Assembly: GCA_030744725.1 (NCBI GenBank)
Contig: JASLPZ010000182.1
Coordinates: 1-13,924, forward strand
Length of the DNA stretch: 13,924 nt
Direction: 5' to 3'
DNA from: ARS98 sp030744725
GTDB lineage: Bacteria > Planctomycetota > Planctomycetia > Pirellulales > Pirellulaceae
Below, one piece after another: positions 6,401-12,587 of this stretch. A program made the translations under genes and the position numbers. The notes beneath the pieces were generated by a model, which did no database searches, had not been told where the DNA came from, and was given only the letters and a program-made list of their open reading frames with translations. Position 1 is the stretch's first letter, and every line of letters begins with the position of its first letter.

Positions 6401-8501
6401 GATGCGGACGAAAGATGCCAGCGGCGAGAAACAGCGGCTTATCTCGTGACTCCGACTTCATAGCTTTCGACACATACTCAACGGTGTATTCATCCGTTTG
6501 TTTGTCAACATCGTGCACGCCCCAGTCCCAGCCCGGAGTTGCCAGTCCACGGACACCTTCGTCACCGCGCCGGTAACCGTTGTAGTTTGTCTTGGGCTTA
6601 CCTGAGTGAATTCGTAGCTTGAAGAATTCGTCAAACGACGGATTGTCGGCGCGATCCGTTCCTGTGCCACCGTGATGAAAAATCTTGCCGCCGCCTTTGG
6701 TCGCGAAACCATGTTGTCCGAAGTATTGCGGCAGTGTCACGACGTCCGGCAGCAACTGTTTCCACGATTGGCCGTTGCTGTAAACGCCTGACGAGACTGG
6801 ACTGAGTCCCGTCAGAATCGCCATGCGCGATGGATTGCACGCAGGCACCGCGCAGTAGGCTCTGGAAAAGAACCCGCCTCGTGCAGCGAGTCGCTTCAGA
6901 TTGGGAGTATGAATGGGATTGTTTTCGTCGAACAACGTCGTCCAGTCATTCATATCGTCAATGGCGATGAACAGAACGTCTGGCGCGTCAGGGTTAGTGA
7001 CCTTTGCTTGCTTCGGTTTTGTTTTTATTGAAGCGGACGCTTTCGGCGCGGGATTGCCGGCACGGACATCAGGCATTCCGACCAGTTCTCGAAGCCTTGG
7101 CAAATCGCCCGGCTCGGTCAGGATCGGTTTGGCGTCTTCGATAAAAGCAGCGGGGCGAGTGTCGGCGGCGATGCTCTCGGCATGCGCGGCGAGAAGCTCT
7201 TCGAGTTCCTTGACGATGTCGGGATGTTTGGCGGCGATGTTGTTCTGCTCACCAAGATCCGTCCTTAGATTGTAGAGCTCCGAAACGAACGGTTTGCCCC
7301 GCCTGCGAGTTCTGACCAGCTTCCAATCGCCGCGTCGAATGCCATCGTTTTCGTAGTAGAGGATCTCGTGTGGCGACTTCGCGTCGGGCTTGCCAAGCAA
7401 AACATCCAGCGCGTCTTTCCCATCGATCGTGCGATCGGTTGGAGTTTTTGCTCCGGTCAACTTCGCGAACGATGGCAACAGATCGATCGTCGTTGCAATC
7501 GCCTCGGTTTCGACGCCGGCTGGGACTGTTCCGGGCCACCAGGTGAGCGTCGGCTCACGCATGTGTCCTTCGTATTTCGGCCCGCCTTTGACACCACGCA
7601 ACGGTCCAACCTGAGCGCCGCCGTTGTCCGAAGTGAACATGACCAACGTGTTCTCTGCCAGCTTGAGTTCACGCAGTACATCAAGAATACGGCCAACGCT
7701 GTCGTCGACTTCTTCGATGTTCGCACGCCGCGTGTTGCCTTCGGCCCGCTTGAGAATCTCCGGCCGGGCGAATCGCGGGTTGTGAATATAAGCGTGCGGT
7801 ACGTAGCAGAAAAACGGCTCGTCGCGGTGGCCCTTGATGAACTTGATCGCTTCATCCGTCACCACTTCGCACAACAGCGATTGATCGGTTCCGTCGCTGA
7901 CATAGGCGACCGCTTCATTGCCCCGCATCACCGGCAACGGTTCGTAGGGACCGCGTCTGGTTACCGGATTGCCTCGCTTGTTGCCCGGCCACATGTCATT
8001 CGAATAAGGGATTCCGATGTATTCATCGAAACCCTGCGCGAGCGGCAGGAAAGCCTTTTGATCGCCGAGATGCCACTTGCCAAAACATCCGGTTGCGTAT
8101 CCGCGTTCCTTCAGCATCTCGGCGATGGTGATCTCTTTTGGATTAAGTCCGCGTTTCTCTCCGGGAAACACCACGCTTCCATCCATCCCAATGCGATGGC
8201 CGTAAGTTCCCGTCATCAACGCGGAACGCGACGGAGTGCACGCCGTGTTGGAAACGTAGAACTGCCGCAGCACGTTCCCTTCCTTCGCCATCCGGTCGAG
8301 GTTTGGCGTCTTGTTCACCGTATTGCCGAACGGGCCGATATCTCCGTAGCCCATGTCGTCAATAAAGATGAGAACGATGTTCGGCTTGTCAGCGGCTAAC
8401 GTTGAATTGTTGGCAATTGTCAGTGCGAGAAGCATAAGAAGGCTCACGCAGAGACGCGAAGACGCAAAGGACTTGTTTATCAAAGTTATTGGTGTTCTCA
8501 T
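3435..8501 (-). CDS. Secreted four-module fusion: sulfatase - sulfatase - beta-sandwich - GH32 beta-fructosidase
   Basis: A 1688-residue protein. Residues 1-37 form a Sec signal peptide. Residues about 38-450 are a GALNS/arylsulfatase-type sulfatase: formylglycine motif CTPSR at C88, metal ligands D48/D49 and D292/N293, and GKWHLG at 141. Residues about 505-945 are a second, iduronate-2-sulfatase-like sulfatase: IDD at 514-516, CNPSR at C555, SDHGYHLG at 800. Residues about 984-1137 are a beta-sandwich module ending in SGGWGHTVVDHI. After a proline-rich linker, residues about 1176-1688 are GH32: nucleophile D1209 in WLNDPNG, RDP with D1342, acid/base E1390 in EC, and a C-terminal sandwich with LRALVDRASLELFVNDG. 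All three active sites look intact. Family knowledge: sulfatases need Cys-to-formylglycine conversion, and GH32 cleaves fructosides such as levan, inulin or sucrose. Such enzymes are normally separate chains of about 450-650 residues. The ATG follows the upstream stop by one base, suggesting translational coupling. A palindromic element lies inside the GH32 C-domain (residues 1553-1572). Confidence 0.92.
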   Translation of the reverse strand: MRTPITLINKSFASSRLCVSLLMLLALTIANNSTLAADKPNIVLIFIDDMGYGDIGPFGNTVNKTPNLDRMAKEGNVLRQFYVSNTACTPSRSALMTGTYGHRIGMDGSVVFPGEKRGLNPKEITIAEMLKERGYATGCFGKWHLGDQKAFLPLAQGFDEYIGIPYSNDMWPGNKRGNPVTRRGPYEPLPVMRGNEAVAYVSDGTDQSLLCEVVTDEAIKFIKGHRDEPFFCYVPHAYIHNPRFARPEILKRAEGNTRRANIEEVDDSVGRILDVLRELKLAENTLVMFTSDNGGAQVGPLRGVKGGPKYEGHMREPTLTWWPGTVPAGVETEAIATTIDLLPSFAKLTGAKTPTDRTIDGKDALDVLLGKPDAKSPHEILYYENDGIRRGDWKLVRTRRRGKPFVSELYNLRTDLGEQNNIAAKHPDIVKELEELLAAHAESIAADTRPAAFIEDAKPILTEPGDLPRLRELVGMPDVRAGNPAPKASASIKTKPKQAKVTNPDAPDVLFIAIDDMNDWTTLFDENNPIHTPNLKRLAARGGFFSRAYCAVPACNPSRMAILTGLSPVSSGVYSNGQSWKQLLPDVVTLPQYFGQHGFATKGGGKIFHHGGTGTDRADNPSFDEFFKLRIHSGKPKTNYNGYRRGDEGVRGLATPGWDWGVHDVDKQTDEYTVEYVSKAMKSESRDKPLFLAAGIFRPHLPFWAPPKSFARYPFDSVELPPRPEDDLSDVPPLGVKMSRTEAFIFDNAIQPPVDRPGSLKKMVQCYQAAADYADEMVGRLIDQLDQTGRADDTIIVLWSDHGYHLGDKNATVKFTLWEKANHVPFIIVAPGVTKPGTVIDRPVSLLDIYPTLVDLAGLPKKDGLDGVSLVPLLKDPKAKWNRPAVMTQGKGNHAVRSDRWRYIRYSDGTEELYDHDNDPWEHTNLASDPKHAEAIAEHRRWLPKARPAKGVTSGKPKSQLMPKNAPKRPLRVDVTPAKYEPAENDILIADFEGKDYNDWQVVGEAMGDGPSKADTHRNRITGYLGNGFVNTYLGGDKKTGELTSPPFKIERKYINFLIGGGNHPGREGVQLRIDEKTVRSLTGRSLKNPKNEEVMDWQSFDVAEFIGKQVVLKIVDKHSGGWGHTVVDHIFQSDKPMPSSIPKNLSAAKPAPTRPATWPNLPQPFPPPLPDVSLRDEWSTFPLYKQVGYDQPLRPQFHFTSRMGWLNDPNGMVYYDGEWHMHFQHVAVRNNTGPKSWGNAKSADLMRWKQYAHAINPYPNVFGKEGDHTIWSGSAVVDVLNGLGRQKGDVKTLFALFTATNPDGFFQGGAYSTDRGRKWTKINGGKPVIPHQQGFSKGQRDPRVFYYAPGKCYYTIMMIGGPDRKVRLWKSTNLLDWEHAFDIPNKAAECIDMFEVAVDGNSNRTQWVIADANTRYEVGEFDGARWKGFGDTDKNEDRLRFDYGDAWYAAQAFNQAPDGRVVHVGWLRSKQPGSRPFLEAGMPFTQQMSIPVEITLRMTPDGIRMFRNPVREIETLYSKSTKLESVSVKEANTKLAKLTPELIDLTLTFERVAYDSSLPAPESSQAGSICHDFTLNIRGLKIHYEAGAQEFVFTNAARVKGEKAAWNKKGHYRDNGIRRILAPTVGGKVTLRALVDRASLELFVNDGQAAASFVVIPNAENRRIAIEGGDSLQIKKLVVNELKSIWR
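3786..3845. repeat. In-frame palindromic element, copy B (inside the GH32 domain)
   Basis: A 60-bp imperfect inverted repeat. Arms of 22 nt lie at 3786-3807 and 3824-3845 (17 of 22 positions pair), around a 16-nt loop. The arm consensus shared with copy A is GTGGC-N4-GCTTCCAGCTTGC. Within the coding strand it encodes residues 1553-1572 of the fusion: V-AYD-SSLP-APES-SQAGS-IC-H. It sits between two beta-strand-like segments of the GH32 C-terminal sandwich, where a surface loop would be expected. Confidence 0.75.
8441..8470. repeat. Dispersed-repeat-like sequence forming the signal-peptide n-region
   Basis: The plus strand carries CACGCAGAGACGCGAAGACG followed by CAAAGG, a purine-rich run of near-repeating AGACGC units. 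From memory, sequences of this form occur as dispersed, mostly intergenic repeats in many environmental bacterial genomes; that is recall, not a search. Here it is translated as SFASSRLCVS, residues 11-20 of the large fusion, and supplies the positive charge before the hydrophobic core. Only one copy was seen in this window. Confidence 0.5.
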
Positions 8502-8502
8502 C

Positions 8503-10560
8503 TTATTCGTCAGGGTTGGAATTCTGGTTGAGATGTCTAAGGAAAAGATCTTTCAGCTCGATCTTCATTGGTGGGCCGGAATGAAGTTGGAAAGCAAGCA
8601 ATCCCCTCTTTGCCGCCTTCGCGCGGTCGTCGTCGATGACATCGACAGCAAGATAACCGTTCAGCCAGTGCTGCAAGTGGTTTCCTTCGACGCGAATAAC
8701 GACTGAGTTCCACCAGGCTCGTTTCAAGCCGGCGTTGATCTCGTCGGCATCACCAGTTTTGCCGATAATTTCTCTTTCGTCACCTTCTAGCAGATGGACT
8801 TTTTGACCGATCGATGCCAGATGTCCACCGCGACCGTTCTTCATCTCTTCAAGGACTGCGGTGGCTCCCGCTTTCGACGTTTGGATGTTGTACTGATATC
8901 CAGCGACGTTGTGGTTGCCGAGATCGCGACTGCGGTATTGAACGCCTGAGTTGCCACGCTGACGGGAAATGCGGAATTTTATTCGGAGTTCAAAGTCTTC
9001 GACCTCGCCACCGCGCCAGATTAAATAGCTGTGATGTTCCAGCGTCCGCCTTGATGTTGTTTCGCCGATGATCGTGCCGTTTGCAACTCGCCAGAGTTCG
9101 TCGCCACCATCCCACCCGGTCAAGTCCTTTCCATTGAAAGGCTTGATCCACCCTTCGGAAGACTTCGGTGGCGGTAGTTTTGCAGTGCCTTTTGGCTTGG
9201 GTCTTCGCTTCCGCGGGGACGCGGATTCGATCTTGGATTCATCCCAGCCGAAGCGTTTGAAGTAGGCGGTCATCGCCGCGTACATCTTCGCCGTTTGCTC
9301 AGGCTGTTCGGCGGCCAAGTTCTTGCGTTCGCCGATGTCTTCCTTGAGGTCGAACAAAAAGACCTTTCCCGTACTGATGTCTTTGATCAGCTTGTATCGG
9401 CCCTGCACGATCGCAATGTCGTGCGGGGCCCGCGGCTTGGAATGTTTGAAGACGAGGAAGTCATCTTTGCGGTCGACGGCTTCTTTGCCGCCGCTTTTGA
9501 TGTGAGCTGTCAAGTTCGCGCCTTCGACACTAGCGGGTATCTGATCTGTTCCGCCTGCAAGACTCATGACCGTCGTAAAGATATCTGTGCCCACGACGGG
9601 AGCCGACGAATGAGCTCCGGCGGGAATATCGGGGCCGCGCACAATAAACGGAACGCGAATGCCGCCTTCGCTGACGGTGTACTTGTGGCTTCGCTGTGGA
9701 AAGGCCTTGTAGTAGCCGCGCTGGCGGACCGGTTTGCCGAGGTCCCGCTTCAGTTCGTAGCCATTGTCGGCTGTGTAGAAAACGTAAGTGTTGTCCGCGA
9801 TTCCGAGTTCGTCGATCTGATCCAGAACCATGCCGATGCCGGCGTCGAGGTTTTCGTTCATCGCCGCCCACAGCGGACTGTTCTGATATGGCGTGGCTTT
9901 GTCAGCGTGCTCGGTTTCGTACTTTCTGATCGTCTCCGGTTTCGCCTCGAACCGCAGGTGGTTCGCGTAGTGGGATATCTGCAAGAAAAACGGCTTGCCA
10001 GCTTCGACCTGTTTCCTGATGAACTGATTACTGCGGCGACTCAGGTCGAATATCCGTTTTGGATCATCGCCATCATCCGAATTGCCCGTTCCATTGCCCG
10101 TGCTGCCGTCGCTCACGTCGAAACCGAGTGCTTCCGGCGAACGTCCAATGTGCCACTTTCCGAGATGAGCACAGACATAATCGGGGGCAATCTTCTTTAG
10201 AGTATATGCGAGCGACTCCTCGTTACGAGCGTCCCAGTCCCTGATCCCATCGGCTCCGAAAATCTTCAAACTCGCAGGACTGCGACCGAACTGAATCGCA
10301 TGTCGCGTTGGGGAACACGTCGGAGCCGGTGCATACGCGTGAGAGAATCGCAGGCCCTGCACGGCAAGCTTGTCGAGATTCGGCGTCCGATAGTAAGTGC
10401 TTCCAGAACCTGGATCGTCAGGATCCATGCGTGTCGACAACGCATTCCAACCCTGATCATCGGCGAGGATCAAAACAAAGTTCGTTTTGCGGTCAGCAGC
10501 CAAGGTGGCCGAAGTAAATGCCAGTCCCAACAGGAACACAACTAGGTATCTATCAGTCAT
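8503..10560 (-). CDS. Secreted sulfatase with C-terminal DUF1080 (3-keto-disaccharide hydrolase-type) domain
   Basis: A 685-residue protein. A Sec signal peptide covers residues 1-22 (MTDRYLVVFLLGLAFTSATLAA). The sulfatase domain spans about 26-440: ADD at 33-35 for the metal, formylglycine motif CSPTR at C82 (CxPxR with Thr instead of the commoner Ser), GKWHIG at 134-139, and ADNG at 264-267. A basic, proline-rich linker (about 447-467) leads to a DUF1080 domain at about 471-676 (WIKPFNGKDLTGWDGG, then GNSGVQYRSR and WNSVVIRVEGNHLQHWLNG). DUF1080 has a concanavalin-like fold found in many planctomycete and Bacteroidota exported proteins, and some members are assigned as 3-keto-disaccharide hydrolases; here it may cleave or simply hold the substrate. 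The fusion would desulfate a glycan outside the cytoplasm. It lies 33 bp after the 629-residue gene and one base before the large fusion, so the three genes are very probably one transcript. No strong Shine-Dalgarno precedes the ATG. Confidence 0.92.
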   Translation of the reverse strand: MTDRYLVVFLLGLAFTSATLAADRKTNFVLILADDQGWNALSTRMDPDDPGSGSTYYRTPNLDKLAVQGLRFSHAYAPAPTCSPTRHAIQFGRSPASLKIFGADGIRDWDARNEESLAYTLKKIAPDYVCAHLGKWHIGRSPEALGFDVSDGSTGNGTGNSDDGDDPKRIFDLSRRSNQFIRKQVEAGKPFFLQISHYANHLRFEAKPETIRKYETEHADKATPYQNSPLWAAMNENLDAGIGMVLDQIDELGIADNTYVFYTADNGYELKRDLGKPVRQRGYYKAFPQRSHKYTVSEGGIRVPFIVRGPDIPAGAHSSAPVVGTDIFTTVMSLAGGTDQIPASVEGANLTAHIKSGGKEAVDRKDDFLVFKHSKPRAPHDIAIVQGRYKLIKDISTGKVFLFDLKEDIGERKNLAAEQPEQTAKMYAAMTAYFKRFGWDESKIESASPRKRRPKPKGTAKLPPPKSSEGWIKPFNGKDLTGWDGGDELWRVANGTIIGETTSRRTLEHHSYLIWRGGEVEDFELRIKFRISRQRGNSGVQYRSRDLGNHNVAGYQYNIQTSKAGATAVLEEMKNGRGGHLASIGQKVHLLEGDEREIIGKTGDADEINAGLKRAWWNSVVIRVEGNHLQHWLNGYLAVDVIDDDRAKAAKRGLLAFQLHSGPPMKIELKDLFLRHLNQNSNPDE

Positions 10561-10593
10561 GTTGTCTATCTCTTGTCTCCATTATGGTGCGAG

Positions 10594-12483
10594 TCATTGC
10601 TCCGGTGCCGGGCGATTGGATCGGTAGATGTGATCAACCACGATGTGTCCCCAGCCGCCGGAAAGTTGGTCGACGATTTGAATTCGAGCTGACTTGCCGT
10701 CCAGCTCGGAGACATCCCAACTGACCCAACGCATGACTTTCTTTCTTCCGGCTTTTTTGGTTGCATTGCCGCGCTTCTGGCGGAGCGACTGCAAACGCTC
10801 GCCGTAGTCGTGGTAGTTCATCGAGACGATCGGCCACATCGAACTGTGCCGCATGTCGAAGAAGAACAAGGGCAGCGGCCTTAGATCGCCGCGCATTGTA
10901 CCGAAGTCGCGATGCCAGACCCATTCGGGGTGATCGAGATACGGGAAGTTGCCGAGATGCCAGACCTCGCCGGTCTTGCGCGACCGAACGGACATCGTGC
11001 TCGTCTTCTGGAACGATTCGAGCAGCAGTTCGCGATCCGGAGACAGCGTCTGATGCCCGCCGCCCATGTTTTCCACGCGGCGAACAGCAATACCGTTGGA
11101 CAGCACGCGACGTTTGATGCCCGGCTTCAGCCCTTCGATCACCCGCAACGGTTTGCCAAAGTGGCGAAAGCTTCCAGCTTGCGAATTCGGCTTGCCGTCG
11201 GACGATGGCAAGCTGGAAGCGTGCCCCACGGGGATCATCCAGATTTGGCCGGGGTTGATGCTGTTCTCCGGCGTCTTCGGAAATGAGTTATGCAGCTTCA
11301 GCCAATTCATGATGTAGCTGACATACCAGCGTCCCATGTCGTCGATCGACCAGAACGGATCGTTCAGGTAGTCCTTGGTTGGATCGTTGGAATCGGTTGC
11401 CGGATTCAGTTTGCGGAATCGTTCACCCCGCGAGTCGGAAACCGCCAGCAATTGCCGATCGCTGGAAATCCACAGGCAAAGCAGGTTCAGATCGGCGTTG
11501 ACGTAAGTTCCGGGTTCATCGGGAGCCATCTTCACCAACCGCCAGCCGTCGCGTTTGGGAAGTTCGATGTCGGCCTTGGCATTGGTGACGATGTTCGTCA
11601 GCCCGTAACCGTTGTCGCGGTAGTCGGTGATCATCCAGTCAGACGAATCGCGGTCACTCGGCAAATGATCGCGCATCCACTTCGCGGGCCACGGCAGATA
11701 ACGCGAGTCGATTCGCTCGGCTTTGAACGGACCGAGTCGCGTCGAGCCGTCAGTTCTCAGCACGTAACCGGGCGTAGTGAGATAAAAGAATTTGCCGTCG
11801 TGAGTGAAATTCGGCGTGCCGGGATATTGCAGACGCGACTGAAGCCCCTGCGAAACAAGCCAGACTTCCGCGCCGGTCCACGTGTCCTCGAACTTTTCGA
11901 ATCGTGTCTGCTCCGGTTTGGGCGACGCTTTTAACTTCGTCAGGCCATGAATCGGATCGACTGGCAGGTTCTGGCCACAGCGATGATCCAGCCGCGTGTC
12001 GCCCAGTCGAAGCAGCTCGACCGAATCCAGTTCGATGGAGCCGCCGCCCCGTTTGATCTCAATCGACGCGGTGATCGCCCGCGGATCGCTGCCGTTCTCG
12101 ATGACGAAGGGGAGTTCGCGCATGGTGAACTCATCGGATCGTGCAAACGCCATGGTGTATCCGCCGTAGTACGGCGCGGTGAACTCAAGCAGGAAGTCGG
12201 CCGGAATCTGCTTTGTGAGCCAGAAGACCTGATGCTTCTCGCTCTTCAACAGCAGATTGCCGTCGTCGGTCACACGAGCGACGTCCCCGGCTTCCAGCTT
12301 CCAGTCTTTCAACTCATCGGGATCGTCGAATGAGGCTTCGTAAACCGGACGTCCGAAATCGACGTCGCTGGGTACAAAACGCTTACCGACTAGGTCATGC
12401 GATGGGAGCGTTTGTTGTGCTTCAGCAATTCCCGGCAGGAGCAGGATGAGGGCGATAATCGAATTGGTTGAACGCTGTTTCAT
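10594..12483 (-). CDS. Secreted protein of unknown function: sandwich-like N-domain, propeller-like middle, short C-terminal half-domain
   Basis: 629 residues. The start is set at the ATG at 12481-12483 because it opens a textbook Sec signal peptide (MKQRSTNSIIALILLLPGIAEA, cleavage near 22). The frame stays open upstream to an ATG at 12600, but that would bury the signal peptide and overlap the preceding gene. I do not recognise a characterised family. Residues about 45-160 (YEASFDDPDELKDWKLEAGD, then LLLKSEKHQVFWLT) resemble concanavalin-like or DUF1961-type sandwich domains. Residues about 220-540 repeat propeller-like strands (PNFTHDGKFFYLTTPG, INPGQIWMIPVG, LSPDRELLLESF, GEVWHLGNFP), rich in Trp and His. 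Residues 584-625 match the end of the sandwich module in the sulfatase-GH32 fusion. A palindromic element forms residues 419-441. Context suggests glycan binding or cleavage, which is unproven. Confidence 0.8.
   Translation of the reverse strand: MKQRSTNSIIALILLLPGIAEAQQTLPSHDLVGKRFVPSDVDFGRPVYEASFDDPDELKDWKLEAGDVARVTDDGNLLLKSEKHQVFWLTKQIPADFLLEFTAPYYGGYTMAFARSDEFTMRELPFVIENGSDPRAITASIEIKRGGGSIELDSVELLRLGDTRLDHRCGQNLPVDPIHGLTKLKASPKPEQTRFEKFEDTWTGAEVWLVSQGLQSRLQYPGTPNFTHDGKFFYLTTPGYVLRTDGSTRLGPFKAERIDSRYLPWPAKWMRDHLPSDRDSSDWMITDYRDNGYGLTNIVTNAKADIELPKRDGWRLVKMAPDEPGTYVNADLNLLCLWISSDRQLLAVSDSRGERFRKLNPATDSNDPTKDYLNDPFWSIDDMGRWYVSYIMNWLKLHNSFPKTPENSINPGQIWMIPVGHASSLPSSDGKPNSQAGSFRHFGKPLRVIEGLKPGIKRRVLSNGIAVRRVENMGGGHQTLSPDRELLLESFQKTSTMSVRSRKTGEVWHLGNFPYLDHPEWVWHRDFGTMRGDLRPLPLFFFDMRHSSMWPIVSMNYHDYGERLQSLRQKRGNATKKAGRKKVMRWVSWDVSELDGKSARIQIVDQLSGGWGHIVVDHIYRSNRPAPEQ
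11161..11229. repeat. In-frame palindromic element, copy A (inside the 629-residue protein)
   Basis: A 69-bp inverted repeat. Arms lie at 11161-11182 and 11208-11229 (19 of 22 positions pair, including an uninterrupted 13-bp stretch GCTTCCAGCTTGC against GCAAGCTGGAAGC), around a 25-nt loop. It encodes residues 419-441: V-GHA-SSLP-SSDGKPN-SQAGS-FR-H. Phase and peptide match copy B at 3786-3845; the loop is nine bases longer, so the reading frame is kept. Confidence 0.85.
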
Positions 12484-12587
12484 GGACGTATCTGCTTGTA
12501 AACCGAGGCAGCAGGCCTCCGGCTCATTGAGCGAAATCGGTAAGTTGTTTCTCCGCGATTTCTTAATCTGCTGATCCATGATCGTCG
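12484..12587. promoter_or_regulatory. Intergenic spacer with a hairpin upstream of the 629-residue gene
   Basis: A 104-bp gap between two minus-strand genes. It contains a bulged hairpin at 12503-12522: CCGAGGC (12503-12509) and GCCTCCGG (12515-12522) around an AGCAG loop, with C12520 probably bulged. It ends 19 bases before the ATG at 12483. It could be a REP-like palindrome, an mRNA stabiliser between cistrons, or a translation-modulating element. No T-tract follows, so a terminator is unlikely. Confidence 0.4.

Noticed and set aside
7368..8399. Plus-strand open frame of 343 codons opposite the first sulfatase domain
   Set aside because: An antisense shadow: the minus strand encodes conserved sulfatase motifs throughout, while the plus-strand product is Arg/Val-rich and unlike any family.
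9295..10200. Plus-strand open frame of 301 codons opposite the sulfatase-DUF1080 gene
   Set aside because: An antisense shadow of a strongly supported gene; no start context or recognisable domain.
12290..12302. Third match to the palindromic-arm core (GGCTTCCAGCTTCC)
   Set aside because: No facing second arm, the core match is imperfect, and it encodes the ordinary WKLEAGD stretch of the N-domain; probably chance.
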